A stretch of DNA of 64,000 bases from CAZWKQ01 sp964634005 (GCA_964634005.1 CAZWKQ010000002.1:62001-126000); one strand, 5' to 3'; positions 52,738 to 62,059 are shown, counted from the stretch's first letter. A program made the numbers and translations. Notes: generated by a model from the letters alone, not told the origin.

Positions 52738-54534
52738 TTAATCTTCTGAAAACTGTTTCAAAAGTTTTCTGTAAGCCGAGAAAAAGTTAGCACGTGAAAC
52801 AAAGCCGACGTATTTGCCATTATTTAGTACAGGCAGGTTATAATTACCGGATATATTAAATTTTTCGACAATTGTTTTCATATTATCCGACATTTCCACA
52901 GTATAAGGAGGAATTATCATTAAGTCGCTTATAAATAGTGTATCATAAAGACTTTGGTCAAACATAATAGGTCTAATGTCATCAAAAACAACTACTCCGA
53001 TAAAATTATTGTCATTATCAACAACAGGGAAAATGTTTCTTTGCGAAACGGCAATTTTTTCTATCAGGCTTCTAAGCTTAGCATCGGGAGGTATAGTATG
53101 AAAATTGGTTTCAATAAGTTTATCTAATTTCATAAGAGTAAGCAATGCCTGATCTTTGTCGTGAGTGATAAGTTCTTCTCTTTCAGCAAGTTTTTTTGTA
53201 TAAACAGAGTGTTTTTCCCATTTATTTATTGTTAAATAGGCAATTGTAGAAGTAATAATAAGGGGAGTGAATAACTGATAACCTCCGGTTACTTCCGCTA
53301 TAAGAAATATCGCAGTCAATGGCGAATGCATAACTCCTGACATTACTCCGGCCATACCTACTAAAGCAAAATTGACTTCCGAAATATTTGAAATTCCTGT
53401 TAAATTTAAAACTCTTGCAACAAAAAAACCTGAAATTCCTCCCATAAATAGCGAAGGCGCAAATATTCCTCCTATACCGCCGCTACCTGTTGTTACTGAC
53501 ATAGCAATTACCTTGAGAAAAAGAGTCAGTAATATTATTCCGAGAAAATAGAAAGTTTCATTTTTATATTTATATAGGAAGCTGTTCTGTAATATTTCAT
53601 TCCCTTTTCCGTGGAGTATCATTTTTAAAGTATCGTATCCTTCTCCATATAAGGCAGGTATAATATAAATCAGTAAACCCAATAAAGTTCCGCCAACAAT
53701 AACTTTAATGTATTGATTACTGATTTTTTTCATTATATCTTCTATTTTTAGAGAAGTTTTGGTAAAGTAAAGCGATACTAATCCTGAGAACATTCCAAGA
53801 ATAATGTAGAATGGGATTTCTTTAAGATAAAAAGGAGTTGTAACATCAAATGCAAAGAGGATTTCTTTTCCCATAAGAAAAAAAGAAAGTATGGATGCGG
53901 TTATTGCAGAAATAATCAGCGGAATCAAGTTTTTTGTAGTCAAATCGAGCATAATAACCTCAATTACAAACACTATTCCTGCAATCGGTGCTTTAAAGAT
54001 TCCGGCAATTGCCCCCGCAGTTCCACATCCTATCAGAAGACATATTGTTTTATAATTCAAACGAAAGAATTGCCCAAGTGTCGAACCTATTGAACTTCCG
54101 GTATAAACAATAGGAGCCTCTAATCCAACTGAACCGCCAAACGAAACAGTCAATGTACTGGCTATCATCGAAGAATAATTATTATGTGGTTTTATTCTTC
54201 CTCCGTTTTTCGAAATGGCAAACAATACTCTGCTTACACCATGATTTATTTTTTCTTTTACAAAAAATTTTATGTAAAGCACTGTCAGAAAAATGCCAAT
54301 CATAGGGTAAGCAAGATACCATATATTTCCACTGTCAACATGACTCAATGAAACAAAGAAGTAATGTGTGTAAAAAGCAAGAATTTTGAGAATTACAGCA
54401 GCTAAACCACTCAATATTCCAATAACAAAACTAAGTATAAGGATGAACTGCTGATTACTGATATGTCTTAATCGCCACTTAAAAAGTTTAATTGTAAGTT
54501 TATTTATATATTCCTTTTTCAATGGTATTATCAT
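52738..54534 (-). CDS. ClC-family chloride channel/transporter with CBS domains
   Basis: A 598-aa inner-membrane protein. The ClC core spans about residues 25-440 with many hydrophobic helices. The gating glutamate Glu139 lies in GGSVGLEAP, and the selectivity segment GGIFAPSLFMGG is present. The internal proton-transfer glutamate of CLC-ec1 (second Glu of IEEM) aligns with Val193 (VIEVIMLD), so it may be a channel or an uncoupled transporter rather than a 2Cl/H exchanger. Residues ~460-598 are two CBS domains (NIFPVVDNDNNFIGVVVFDD, NYNLPVLNNGKYVGFVSRAN), which may bind adenine nucleotides. It is the last gene of a minus-strand cluster. Confidence 0.92.
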   Translation of the reverse strand: MIIPLKKEYINKLTIKLFKWRLRHISNQQFILILSFVIGILSGLAAVILKILAFYTHYFFVSLSHVDSGNIWYLAYPMIGIFLTVLYIKFFVKEKINHGVSRVLFAISKNGGRIKPHNNYSSMIASTLTVSFGGSVGLEAPIVYTGSSIGSTLGQFFRLNYKTICLLIGCGTAGAIAGIFKAPIAGIVFVIEVIMLDLTTKNLIPLIISAITASILSFFLMGKEILFAFDVTTPFYLKEIPFYIILGMFSGLVSLYFTKTSLKIEDIMKKISNQYIKVIVGGTLLGLLIYIIPALYGEGYDTLKMILHGKGNEILQNSFLYKYKNETFYFLGIILLTLFLKVIAMSVTTGSGGIGGIFAPSLFMGGISGFFVARVLNLTGISNISEVNFALVGMAGVMSGVMHSPLTAIFLIAEVTGGYQLFTPLIITSTIAYLTINKWEKHSVYTKKLAEREELITHDKDQALLTLMKLDKLIETNFHTIPPDAKLRSLIEKIAVSQRNIFPVVDNDNNFIGVVVFDDIRPIMFDQSLYDTLFISDLMIIPPYTVEMSDNMKTIVEKFNISGNYNLPVLNNGKYVGFVSRANFFSAYRKLLKQFSED

Positions 54535-54556
54535 CAGAAAAGTTTAATAATGATGA

Positions 54557-55588
54557 TTAATTTGTATCAAGGACTTTTAACAATTCGTCAAGCTTAGGTG
54601 TCAAAATAATTTCAGTTCTTCTGTTTTTGGCACGAGCTTCCTTTGTATCGGAATTTTCTACCGGTAAGTATTGGCTTCTTCCTGCTGCAGTAATTCTTTT
54701 AGGATTGATTCCTTTGTTTTCAAGTAGAATTTTTACAATTGAAGTAGCACGCATTACGCTTAAGTCCCAGTTATCTTTAACCTGACCACTGCCATTAAAT
54801 GGGACATTATCGGTATGTCCTTCTATCATTACATTAATATCGGGGTTTTGTTCAAGAACTTTTGCCACACTCCTAAGAGCATTTTTGCCTTCTTCAGCAA
54901 CAACCCAACTCCCTGAAGCAAAAAGCAGTTTTTCTTCCATTGATACGTAAACTTTTCCGTTTCTTATGTCAATAGTAAGACCTTTATCTCTGAATCCCAA
55001 AAGTGCATTGGTTATTTTATTTTTCAGGTCATTAACTTGTTTATCTTTATTATCAAGAATAGACTGAAGTTCATTGAGTTTTTTTTCTTTTGCTTCTAAT
55101 TGTGAAGTTAAAGCGTCAAGATTGTTTTTCTTTTCTTTAAGTTGCTCTTGAAGTTTATTTAAATCGTCTTCCAGTTTTTTCAGGTCGCTTTCTTTTTTCA
55201 ATAAATCGCCCTGAGTTTTTTGCAAAGCTTCCATTATATCCTGCATTTCAGTTCTGTTGCCTGCAAGCAGCTTATTATATCTTTGCTGAAGAGTTGTATA
55301 ATCTGTTGATAATGTTGAATGTTCATCATCAAGTTTATCATATTTTTCTTTTAATGTGTTATAGGCTTCTTCTTGCTCTGACTTTTGTTTCTTCATTTTC
55401 TCGATTTCAGCATTCAATTCATTGTTTAGGGTATTGAGATTTAATTTGCTTTTTTCTATGCCTGTTAGCTCTTCATTACATTTTTTATACTTTGCTTCAA
55501 GTTCGGCATAGCGTTTTTTTGTAACACATGAAATATTTGAAAAGCCAACTAAAAATAAAAAAACAATTAATAAAATTTTCGTCTTCAT
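54557..55588 (-). CDS. OmpA-family lipoprotein with long coiled coil
   Basis: A 343-aa outer-membrane lipoprotein. The signal ends in a lipobox with Cys21 (FSNISCVTKK). Residues ~25-195 are a heptad-rich, Lys/Glu/Leu coiled coil. Residues ~205-335 are an OmpA peptidoglycan-binding domain: LLFASGSWVVAEEGKNALRS, MIEGHTDNVPF, LSVMRATSIVKILLENKGI and AKNRRTEIIL. It should tether the outer membrane to the cell wall across the periplasm. It lies 28 bases downstream of xth and 22 bases upstream of the ClC gene, so the three may be co-transcribed. Confidence 0.92.
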   Translation of the reverse strand: MKTKILLIVFLFLVGFSNISCVTKKRYAELEAKYKKCNEELTGIEKSKLNLNTLNNELNAEIEKMKKQKSEQEEAYNTLKEKYDKLDDEHSTLSTDYTTLQQRYNKLLAGNRTEMQDIMEALQKTQGDLLKKESDLKKLEDDLNKLQEQLKEKKNNLDALTSQLEAKEKKLNELQSILDNKDKQVNDLKNKITNALLGFRDKGLTIDIRNGKVYVSMEEKLLFASGSWVVAEEGKNALRSVAKVLEQNPDINVMIEGHTDNVPFNGSGQVKDNWDLSVMRATSIVKILLENKGINPKRITAAGRSQYLPVENSDTKEARAKNRRTEIILTPKLDELLKVLDTN

Positions 55589-55616
55589 TGCTAAAAAAAT
55601 TAATATTTAAATAATT

Positions 55617-56381
55617 TTAAAATTCAATTTCAAGTAATACAGGACAGTGATCAGAGTGTTTTGCTTCAGGAAGTATTTCTGAATGTTTCATTTTTCCGGC
55701 AATATTCTCGCTCACCATAAAATAATCGATTCTCCAACCTAAGTTTTTCGCTCTTGCATTAGCTCTGAAACTCCACCATGTATATTGATGAGGGTTTTGG
55801 TTAAATGCTCTGAATGCATCTATAAAACCACTCTTTATAAATTTGTCAATCCAATCTCTTTCTTCGGGCAGAAATCCTGAACTTGTTGCATTTCTAACAG
55901 GGTCATGTATATCAATAGGTTTGTGACAAATATTAAAATCTCCTGCTATAATAAGATTTTCTCTTGTTTTTTTCAGCTCATCTATATAGTCTTGAAAGTC
56001 ATCGAGCCATTGCATTTTAAAATCTTGTCTTTCATCTCCGCTACTTCCTGAAGGATGGTAAACACTTATAACTGAAATATCACCGTAATCAGCTCTTATT
56101 ATTCTGCCTTCGTTATCGTATTTAGAATTATTCATCCCGTTTACTACATTGTCGGGTTCCTTTTTTGTAAGAATCGCTACTCCGCTATAGCCTTTTTTAA
56201 CTGCAGTTTCAAAATAGGTTTTATAACCGGCAGCTTCAAATTCCAACAAAGGTAGTTGTTCGGGTTGTGCCTTTAGTTCTTGTAAGCAAACAATGTCGGG
56301 GTTTACCTGTTTTACCCATTCTAACCACCCTTTCGACATTGCTGCTCTAATTCCGTTGACATTATATGTAATCAGTCTCAT
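55617..56381 (-). CDS. xth: Exodeoxyribonuclease III
   Basis: A 254-aa DNA-repair nuclease (AP endonuclease and 3' exonuclease). Catalytic motifs are complete: MRLITYNVNGIRAA at the N-terminus, CLQELKAQPEQLP (metal-binding Glu), IAGDFNICHKPIDIHDP (Asp, Asn) and the C-terminal SDHCPVLLEIEF (Asp-His). The start at 56381 is chosen because family members begin just before LITYNVNG; an upstream ATG would add 10 unrelated residues. It is the promoter-proximal gene of xth - OmpA lipoprotein - ClC. Confidence 0.95.
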   Translation of the reverse strand: MRLITYNVNGIRAAMSKGWLEWVKQVNPDIVCLQELKAQPEQLPLLEFEAAGYKTYFETAVKKGYSGVAILTKKEPDNVVNGMNNSKYDNEGRIIRADYGDISVISVYHPSGSSGDERQDFKMQWLDDFQDYIDELKKTRENLIIAGDFNICHKPIDIHDPVRNATSSGFLPEERDWIDKFIKSGFIDAFRAFNQNPHQYTWWSFRANARAKNLGWRIDYFMVSENIAGKMKHSEILPEAKHSDHCPVLLEIEF

Positions 56382-56494
56382 TTTATAAAAATTGATTAGT
56401 ATGTTTGGCAAAGATAATTAAAGTTCAAAAAGCCTAACGAAAAAATACTTTTTTTGTTTTAAACAATAAAGAAGACAAAAAGGCTATCAGAAAG

Positions 56495-57100
56495 CTATTT
56501 TTTTAGTAATATGATTCGAAATAAATTCCTAAATGTTGGTTTATCATACTTTATTTTCATATTGCTATGTTTGTAAATACTCCCAAAGCTGAGATTTATT
56601 CTGCTGAAAAGTATGTATGTAATGGGGTTGAGCAATTTTCTGAAAAAAGAATTCTCATTTTTTTTTGAAGAAAATTTATCCAATATTGTCATGTATCCGC
56701 CTTCTTTTAGTACTCTTTCGGCTTCGCTGAAACATAAGGAAGGGGATGATACTACTGTGAGAATTGTATGTAAAATTACTTTATCGAAATAATTATCATC
56801 AAACTCAAGTTTTTCGGCATTCATTATAATGGCATCGACATTTTTATTCATTTTTTTTGCTCTGCTTTTAGTTTTTTTTACCATTATCGGAGTTATATCT
56901 ATAGCCGTAATATTGCATTTAGCTTTTATATATTTTAAATCAGTTCCTGTACCACAACCAACTATTAATACATTTTCGCCGTTCTGGATATTTAACTTTT
57001 CAATTGATTTTTTTCTCGATGAATTTAAAACCGATACGATTAAATCGTAAAAAACCGAATAAATGCTGTACCTTATTATATTCCAATTGTTTAAATTCAT
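56495..57100 (-). CDS. Class I SAM-dependent methyltransferase (Methyltransf_11 type)
   Basis: A 201-aa protein with a Rossmann-type SAM site: VLIVGCGTGTDLKYIK near residues 44-59, followed by AIDITPIMV and a motif IV region VDAIIMNAEKLEFDDNYFD. The N-terminus (~residues 1-35) is amphipathic, with SVFYDLIVSVLNSSRKK, and recalls the UbiE/phospholipid methyltransferase branch. The substrate cannot be assigned. It lies between the DUF4403 gene (68 bases upstream) and xth (113 bases downstream) on the same strand. Confidence 0.8.
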   Translation of the reverse strand: MNLNNWNIIRYSIYSVFYDLIVSVLNSSRKKSIEKLNIQNGENVLIVGCGTGTDLKYIKAKCNITAIDITPIMVKKTKSRAKKMNKNVDAIIMNAEKLEFDDNYFDKVILHTILTVVSSPSLCFSEAERVLKEGGYMTILDKFSSKKNENSFFRKLLNPITYILFSRINLSFGSIYKHSNMKIKYDKPTFRNLFRIILLKK

Positions 57101-57168
57101 TTTAAATTTTTATTTAAATTATTTTAAAGTATGTTCAAAAAAGTTTAAAAATATTAATTTAAGCCCGG

Positions 57169-58563
57169 TTAGTCGGCAACAAAGCTTGTTTTTAAGTTAC
57201 CTTTAAAAATAACAGCTATTTTAACTGATTCCGGAGTTAAAAAAATATCTTGTATTTTGATTTCATTTATTTTACCGTTCAAAACCAAATTTTTGTTTAG
57301 GTTGTATGATTGAATTTTTTGATTAATAAGTTTTTTAGTTTCTTCAATTTTGCTGCCTACCGGAAAAAACATTTTATCTTCAATCATTTTTGTGAATTTT
57401 CTGTGTAAAAGCCAACTTGCCGTTTTATGGAGTGCATTTTGGGTCTCGATATCAAAATCAATTTCCGTAAATTTTAGATTTGATGATATTGAATCATATA
57501 CAGGTTTTCCTGATAAGTAAATTGTGCCATTAAAACTGCCTGCTAAAGTTGTTCCGATTATCATTTTATTGTCGCTACCGTAAACTTTAATATCTTTGAT
57601 GGTAACACTTCTTTTGTCTTGGCTAAATGTTTCGTTTTTGAGGTATTTTTTTGTTAATGAGTCGATTGAATTATATGAAATTTCTGAAAACAAATTGATT
57701 TTAAATTGATTATCAAGCGATTTAACCATTTTATAATCAGGAAGGCCATTGTTTGGAATAAAATCCGGCTTTTTACCTATAAATGTTTCAATTACACTTT
57801 TAATACCTAATGAGATTTTGATGTTTCCGTTATTGCTTAAAATAGGAGTTGATGAAATTTCTGTAGGACTTGCTTTAAGCCATATATTGTATTCGTCATT
57901 TATTTTTACAGGTTTTTGAATTGAAGTCCAAATGTCCTGAATATTTTTTCTGAAATTCAAATTGTTTTTTATTGCCTTATCTATTTCATTCGACAGTAAG
58001 TTCTTATTTTTATTCAAAATTGTATTTGCTATAGTTGTTATTGGGACATCTACAGGTCCAACTTTAAGTACAGGTTTGCTAAGCCATTCATATCCGTCGG
58101 GTGAAGTAAAAGTTGTAACAGTCCAGTCATTGTTCAGATAGAAAGATGTTTTAAATTTTAATGCAATTTCTGCTTCAATTTCTTTGGTATCAGTCAATTT
58201 TATTCCCAATTTTTCAAACCCCCAACGAACTTTAATCCATAGTTTTAATGGGACTCTGTAATTGAGAGTATTATTTTCCAGTTTTAATGTAAAGTCTTCT
58301 TTCTTCCATGCTTTAACCATTAAATTATCGTTGTCGTTATTTTCGAAACTGTTGTCTTCATACAGCAGACCGGTGAGTTTTGAATTTATGGTTTTTTGAA
58401 CGTCGTCAATACTGAAATGAAATGGGATATTTATAACAGAAGGCTCAAGGTTTATTTCCGGAGTAATATACTTTTCTTCCGGGCGTGTAATTTTTGTTGT
58501 TTTACAAGAATAAAAGCCTTGAATAAAGATTATGCATAAAGCCCAAATTAGATTTTTTTTCAT
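57169..58563 (-). CDS. DUF4403 family lipoprotein
   Basis: A 464-aa predicted lipoprotein from the start at 58563 (MKKNLIWALC), with lipid-bearing Cys at about residue 20 (GFYSCKTTK). Upstream in-frame ATGs at 58569 and 58608 are possible, but the latter overlaps pdxH. The body matches DUF4403 of Bacteroidota: PSVINIPFHFSIDDVQKTIN, SKPVLKVGPVDVPITTIAN, and a middle part with DIWTSIQKPVKINDEYNIWL. These proteins resemble lipid-binding tubular (BPI-like) folds by their repetitive beta pattern, but this is tentative. It starts 17 bases after pdxH in the same direction. Confidence 0.82.
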   Translation of the reverse strand: MKKNLIWALCIIFIQGFYSCKTTKITRPEEKYITPEINLEPSVINIPFHFSIDDVQKTINSKLTGLLYEDNSFENNDNDNLMVKAWKKEDFTLKLENNTLNYRVPLKLWIKVRWGFEKLGIKLTDTKEIEAEIALKFKTSFYLNNDWTVTTFTSPDGYEWLSKPVLKVGPVDVPITTIANTILNKNKNLLSNEIDKAIKNNLNFRKNIQDIWTSIQKPVKINDEYNIWLKASPTEISSTPILSNNGNIKISLGIKSVIETFIGKKPDFIPNNGLPDYKMVKSLDNQFKINLFSEISYNSIDSLTKKYLKNETFSQDKRSVTIKDIKVYGSDNKMIIGTTLAGSFNGTIYLSGKPVYDSISSNLKFTEIDFDIETQNALHKTASWLLHRKFTKMIEDKMFFPVGSKIEETKKLINQKIQSYNLNKNLVLNGKINEIKIQDIFLTPESVKIAVIFKGNLKTSFVAD

Positions 58564-58580
58564 ATTCATATTAGAAAAAT

Positions 58581-59225
58581 TTAGGGTGCTATTCTTTTTA
58601 TTTTCCATGATTTACCGTCTTTACTGCAATATTTTATTCTGTCGTGAAGTCGGTTTTCGCGTCCTTGCCAAAACTCGATTCTCCTTGGGATTAATCTGTA
58701 GCCTCCCCAATGTTCGGGTCTTTTTATGGGATTATCGCCTTGTTTTTTTACAAAAATGTCATAAAGCATTTCAAGGTAGTTGCGGTCGGGAATTGTCATG
58801 CTTTGTTCCGAAATACAGGCGCTAATCTGGCTTTCGCGAGGTCGTGACGCAAAATATTCATCCGATTCTTTTTTACTTACTTTTTCTGTAATCCCTTCAA
58901 TTCTTACTTGTCTTTCCAGTTCTTTCCAAAAAAATACCAAAGCTGCATTTGGATTATTCTTCAGATGATTGCCTTTGCGACTATTGTAATTTGTATAGAA
59001 TACAAAACCGTTTTTATCAAAACTTTTTAATAAAACTATTCGTGCCGAAGGATACCCTTTGGTTGAAATTGTAGCAAGTGTCATTGCTGTGGGTTCTTCG
59101 ATACCGGAATTTATTGCTTCTTCAAGCCAAACGGCAAATTGCTTAAAAGGGTCAGTAAAAATCGTAGATTCCAGTAACTCCGATTTTTTATATTCTTTCC
59201 TTATTTTTGCAATTTCAGAATTCAT
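58581..59225 (-). CDS. pdxH: Pyridoxamine 5'-phosphate oxidase
   Basis: A 214-aa FMN enzyme converting pyridoxine- and pyridoxamine-phosphate to PLP. Signatures: IVLLKSFDKNGFVFYTNYNS, KGNHLKNNPNAALVFFW, and the C-terminal EFWQGRENRLHDR that closes the active site, plus EHWGGYRLIPRRIE before it. Length matches E. coli PdxH (218 aa). Its ATG is only 28 bases from that of the divergent TPR gene. A minus-strand -7 box (TAATTTTG, 59238-59245) lies within that gap, so the message would have a very short leader. Confidence 0.96.
   Translation of the reverse strand: MNSEIAKIRKEYKKSELLESTIFTDPFKQFAVWLEEAINSGIEEPTAMTLATISTKGYPSARIVLLKSFDKNGFVFYTNYNSRKGNHLKNNPNAALVFFWKELERQVRIEGITEKVSKKESDEYFASRPRESQISACISEQSMTIPDRNYLEMLYDIFVKKQGDNPIKRPEHWGGYRLIPRRIEFWQGRENRLHDRIKYCSKDGKSWKIKRIAP
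59202..59209 (+). promoter_or_regulatory. Candidate -7 box of the TPR gene, inside pdxH codons
   Basis: TATTTTTG matches TAnnTTTG, 44 bases before the TPR ATG at 59254, and overlaps the first codons of the divergent pdxH gene. Confidence 0.3.
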
Positions 59226-59237
59226 AAAATTTTTTTA

Positions 59238-59245
59238 CAAAATTA
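59238..59245 (-). promoter_or_regulatory. Candidate -7 box of pdxH
   Basis: The minus strand reads TAATTTTG, an exact TAnnTTTG match, 12 bases before the pdxH ATG. The transcript would start within a few bases of the start codon. Confidence 0.35.
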
Positions 59246-59253
59246 CAATATCA

Positions 59254-60480
59254 ATGAAAAATCTCAGGCTTTTATTTGTAGTTTTTTTCAGTTTTTTACT
59301 CATTACTGATTTATATTCTCAGTCCTCTGCAATGATGTATAATAATGCCGTAAGTTTAATGAAACAGCAAAAATACACCGAAGCAATTGATATTTTTAAC
59401 AAAATAATCGATAAATCACCATTTTATTATGAAGCATTTGCCGATAGAGGATATTGCTATTACAAATTGGGTAACAAAAAAGAAGCAATTGAAAACTACA
59501 ATAAATCTATTGAAAAGAATAAAGATTATTACTTGGTGTATTATTACAGAGGTATTTATTTCTTGGAAAATAATGAAATCGATAAAGCCGTAAATGATTT
59601 TTCAAAAACTATAAATATAAAACCGTCTTATGCCGACTCGTATATTCAAAGAGCTTTAGCTTTTGAAAAAAATAATAAATTCGATATGGCTATAATCGAT
59701 TATACTAAATCATTAGAATTCGATAAAAATAATTATTACGTTTTATATTTAAGAAGCAAAGCATATTTTAATCAAAAGAAATTCATAGAATCTGAAAAAG
59801 ATTTATCCGAAGCTATATTAAAAAAATCTGATTACCATGATGCTGTTTACTTACGTTCGAAAGTATATCAAAATTTATCAAAATACAGCTTGGCATTGAA
59901 TGATTTAAACAGATTGATAGAAGCAAACTATCAAACAAAAGATGTTTTAAGAGACAGAGCTAATGTATATTTTCAGTTAAAAAAATATTCCGAAACATTG
60001 AAAGACTACGAAAATCTGATTAATAATCTAAAAGAAAATGATTTGAATGTTTTTTTCAAAATGGGACAATGTTACGAACTTATCGGCAATACTGATGCTG
60101 CTGTAAAAGTTTATACAAAAATTATTAACAGTAATAGGAATAATGAAGAAGCATTACTTAAAAGAGCCGAATTATATCAGAAGCAGAACAAAATACCTTT
60201 TTCAATCTCCGATTATAACAGGGTAATAACAATCAATCCGAATAATCATCAAGCATATACGGGCAGGGGTAAAGTGTATTTAAATCAAAAAAGGTATGAT
60301 TTGGCATTATCTGACTTCAACGAATCGATAAAAATAAAGCCAACGGGTGAGGCATATTATTTCCGAGGAGCTGTAAAAAGTATTAAAAACGATAATAAAG
60401 GAGCATGTTCTGATTTGAAAGCTTCTGCTGAATTGGGATATGAAGAGGCAAAAATAAAACTATCGGAGCTTTGTCCATAA
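59254..60480 (+). CDS. Exported tetratricopeptide-repeat protein
   Basis: A 408-aa protein with a signal peptide (MKNLRLLFVVFFSFLLITDL and following, cleaved near YSQ at ~23). The remainder is about ten TPR units with the usual 34-residue spacing, for example YTEAIDIFNKIIDKSPFYYE, AFADRGYCYYKLGNKKEAIE and AYTGRGKVYLNQKRYDLALS. The start at 59254 is chosen because it gives a signal peptide; a longer frame runs back through pdxH antisense sequence and is not credible. TPR proteins are scaffolds; the partner is unknown. It is monocistronic, ended by a hairpin at 60481-60517. Confidence 0.87.
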   Translation: MKNLRLLFVVFFSFLLITDLYSQSSAMMYNNAVSLMKQQKYTEAIDIFNKIIDKSPFYYEAFADRGYCYYKLGNKKEAIENYNKSIEKNKDYYLVYYYRGIYFLENNEIDKAVNDFSKTINIKPSYADSYIQRALAFEKNNKFDMAIIDYTKSLEFDKNNYYVLYLRSKAYFNQKKFIESEKDLSEAILKKSDYHDAVYLRSKVYQNLSKYSLALNDLNRLIEANYQTKDVLRDRANVYFQLKKYSETLKDYENLINNLKENDLNVFFKMGQCYELIGNTDAAVKVYTKIINSNRNNEEALLKRAELYQKQNKIPFSISDYNRVITINPNNHQAYTGRGKVYLNQKRYDLALSDFNESIKIKPTGEAYYFRGAVKSIKNDNKGACSDLKASAELGYEEAKIKLSELCP

Positions 60481-60517
60481 AAAAAGGCTGTCAATTTTTT
60501 TCGACAGCCCTTTTTTA
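60481..60517. terminator. Bidirectional terminator between the TPR gene and the LruC locus
   Basis: GGCTGTC (60486-60492) pairs with GACAGCC (60503-60509), flanked by A5 on one side and T6 on the other, so it can serve both converging genes. It shares the GGCTGTC core with the terminators at 5812 and 14416. Confidence 0.88.
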
Positions 60518-60534
60518 AAATAATATTAATCAAA

Positions 60535-62040
60535 TTATTTTGTGGGTTCGTTATAAATATAGGTATTATCTCTATAAGCAGGATTTGTGTCCCAATCGTT
60601 GTATTGAGATTTATTTGTTATTACCCAATCGATTAGTTTTAAATAAGCTTTTGTAATTTCGGTTTTTTCGATAGGATATTTGAATGTAGAATAAGTGTTT
60701 ATAGCCCAAGGTAGGTTGTTCGAAGTGCGATAATATCTGTCTGCACCGGGATTGCTTGTATCGTCAAGTGTGCCGAAAAGAGTTGAATTGCTTGCTAAAG
60801 TGGTAGGAGGGAAGTCGGGTAAATGTACTTCTTTAACTCTGTCTTGGTTTACAATAATAAATGGATTAAAGACATCAGATCCCATTTGAGAGATATGAAC
60901 ACCACCAACAACTTTAAGATTATCATCAAAAACTACTCTTACAGTTATGGTTTGTGGTGTTGAATAAGGAGCTCCTGGTGTTGTGTTTACTCCGGTTACA
61001 CCAACTCCTACGTAAGGAAGAACATCGAAAACATCACCTATAGCAATTATTGTAGCATTATCCTGATTGCTTTCAGTTCCATTAGGTTCAATAGAATAAA
61101 TGCTTCCTGGTTTTAAAACTGCTCCTGTAACACTTTTTACAAAAAAGGGTGGGATATTGCGTAATTCAAATCCGAATCCATTATGATAACTTGCACCTAT
61201 AGCCCTAACTTTGAATTTATAGAAAGCTTCCACTACCATGTTATACGAGTTGGTAACAACTTCGATATTATAGTCAACAACCACATCGTTGAAATCGAAA
61301 TCACCTTTTGACGGCCATAAGTCCTCAAATGCCAATGTCGAATATGTGTTTTCTATTGGGAAAAAGGTTCTGAAAGCTCTTTTAGGGTCATTAGGGAAAG
61401 CATCTTCATTATCGGCAACGCCGTCTTCGTCAGCATCTTGTATTGTAGGTAAAGGGATGCAATTATTTGATGGATCAGACCAGTATGTACCGGGTATAAC
61501 ATAGTCATCGGCAATCATTCTTGAAGTTCCGCCCGTTCCAACAAAACTTATTCTTATTTTGTAAACATCGTTGGAGTTTGCAATTATACTTGGTATTGGA
61601 GAGGATATATTAACTAAATTAGTATTTATAGATGTCCATTTTACAGAATCATAAGGTACAGGTGTGCCTTCGTAATATGGCGGATTAAAAGGGTTATAAG
61701 GGATATAACTGAATACTATGCCTCTGGTTGTACCGTTTGCTAAGCTAAGTTTAGCTTTCATAGTAATATTTCCCGAACCCATTTTCATCCAAGGGGTTTT
61801 AACCCAAGTTGCCGTTGGAGCAGGATTTGTTAACTGATTACTTTGTGTTGAATAATTTCCTGAAATAATAAGACCAGCAGTATTAATATAAGTTGTAGCT
61901 CCAAAAGCCCAGCAATTTGCCTGCTCTAATGCTCTGTTTCCTGATTCGCATGTTAATGTTAACTGCTGGGAATTACCTGTTTTAATTGATAATAATACTA
62001 TCAATAAAGTTATTCCTGTATTTAGTATTCTTGTTTTCAT
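60535..62040 (-). CDS. Secreted LruC domain protein (C-terminal half of a split LruC pair)
   Basis: A 501-aa exported protein with a Sec signal peptide (~1-24, ending TGNSQ) and no lipobox. Residues ~30-195 are a beta-rich domain (ALEQANCWAFGATTY, IRISFVGTGGTSRMIADDY). From residue 202, a thrombospondin-3-like calcium motif (DADEDGVADNEDAFP) leads into the LruC domain (TLAFEDLWPSKGDFDFNDVV), running to the C-terminus (LPWAINTYSTFKYPIEKTEI). The LruC part is clearly paralogous to the gene at 14488-16524. It begins 19 bases after a small lipoprotein gene whose sequence resembles the N-terminal part of that same paralogue. Function is unknown; surface location is likely. Confidence 0.83.
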   Translation of the reverse strand: MKTRILNTGITLLIVLLSIKTGNSQQLTLTCESGNRALEQANCWAFGATTYINTAGLIISGNYSTQSNQLTNPAPTATWVKTPWMKMGSGNITMKAKLSLANGTTRGIVFSYIPYNPFNPPYYEGTPVPYDSVKWTSINTNLVNISSPIPSIIANSNDVYKIRISFVGTGGTSRMIADDYVIPGTYWSDPSNNCIPLPTIQDADEDGVADNEDAFPNDPKRAFRTFFPIENTYSTLAFEDLWPSKGDFDFNDVVVDYNIEVVTNSYNMVVEAFYKFKVRAIGASYHNGFGFELRNIPPFFVKSVTGAVLKPGSIYSIEPNGTESNQDNATIIAIGDVFDVLPYVGVGVTGVNTTPGAPYSTPQTITVRVVFDDNLKVVGGVHISQMGSDVFNPFIIVNQDRVKEVHLPDFPPTTLASNSTLFGTLDDTSNPGADRYYRTSNNLPWAINTYSTFKYPIEKTEITKAYLKLIDWVITNKSQYNDWDTNPAYRDNTYIYNEPTK

Positions 62041-62059
62041 ACTTTCAAATTTTTTTGGA

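Noticed and set aside
56470..56503. Hairpin AAAGGCTATCAGAAAGCTATTTTTT after the methyltransferase gene
   Set aside because: The arms GGCTATC and AAGCTAT are not complementary; it only resembles the GGCTGTC terminators.
59059..59253. N-terminal extension of the TPR protein by 65 residues
   Set aside because: It runs antisense through pdxH and would place the signal peptide internally; the ATG at 59254 gives a normal signal peptide.
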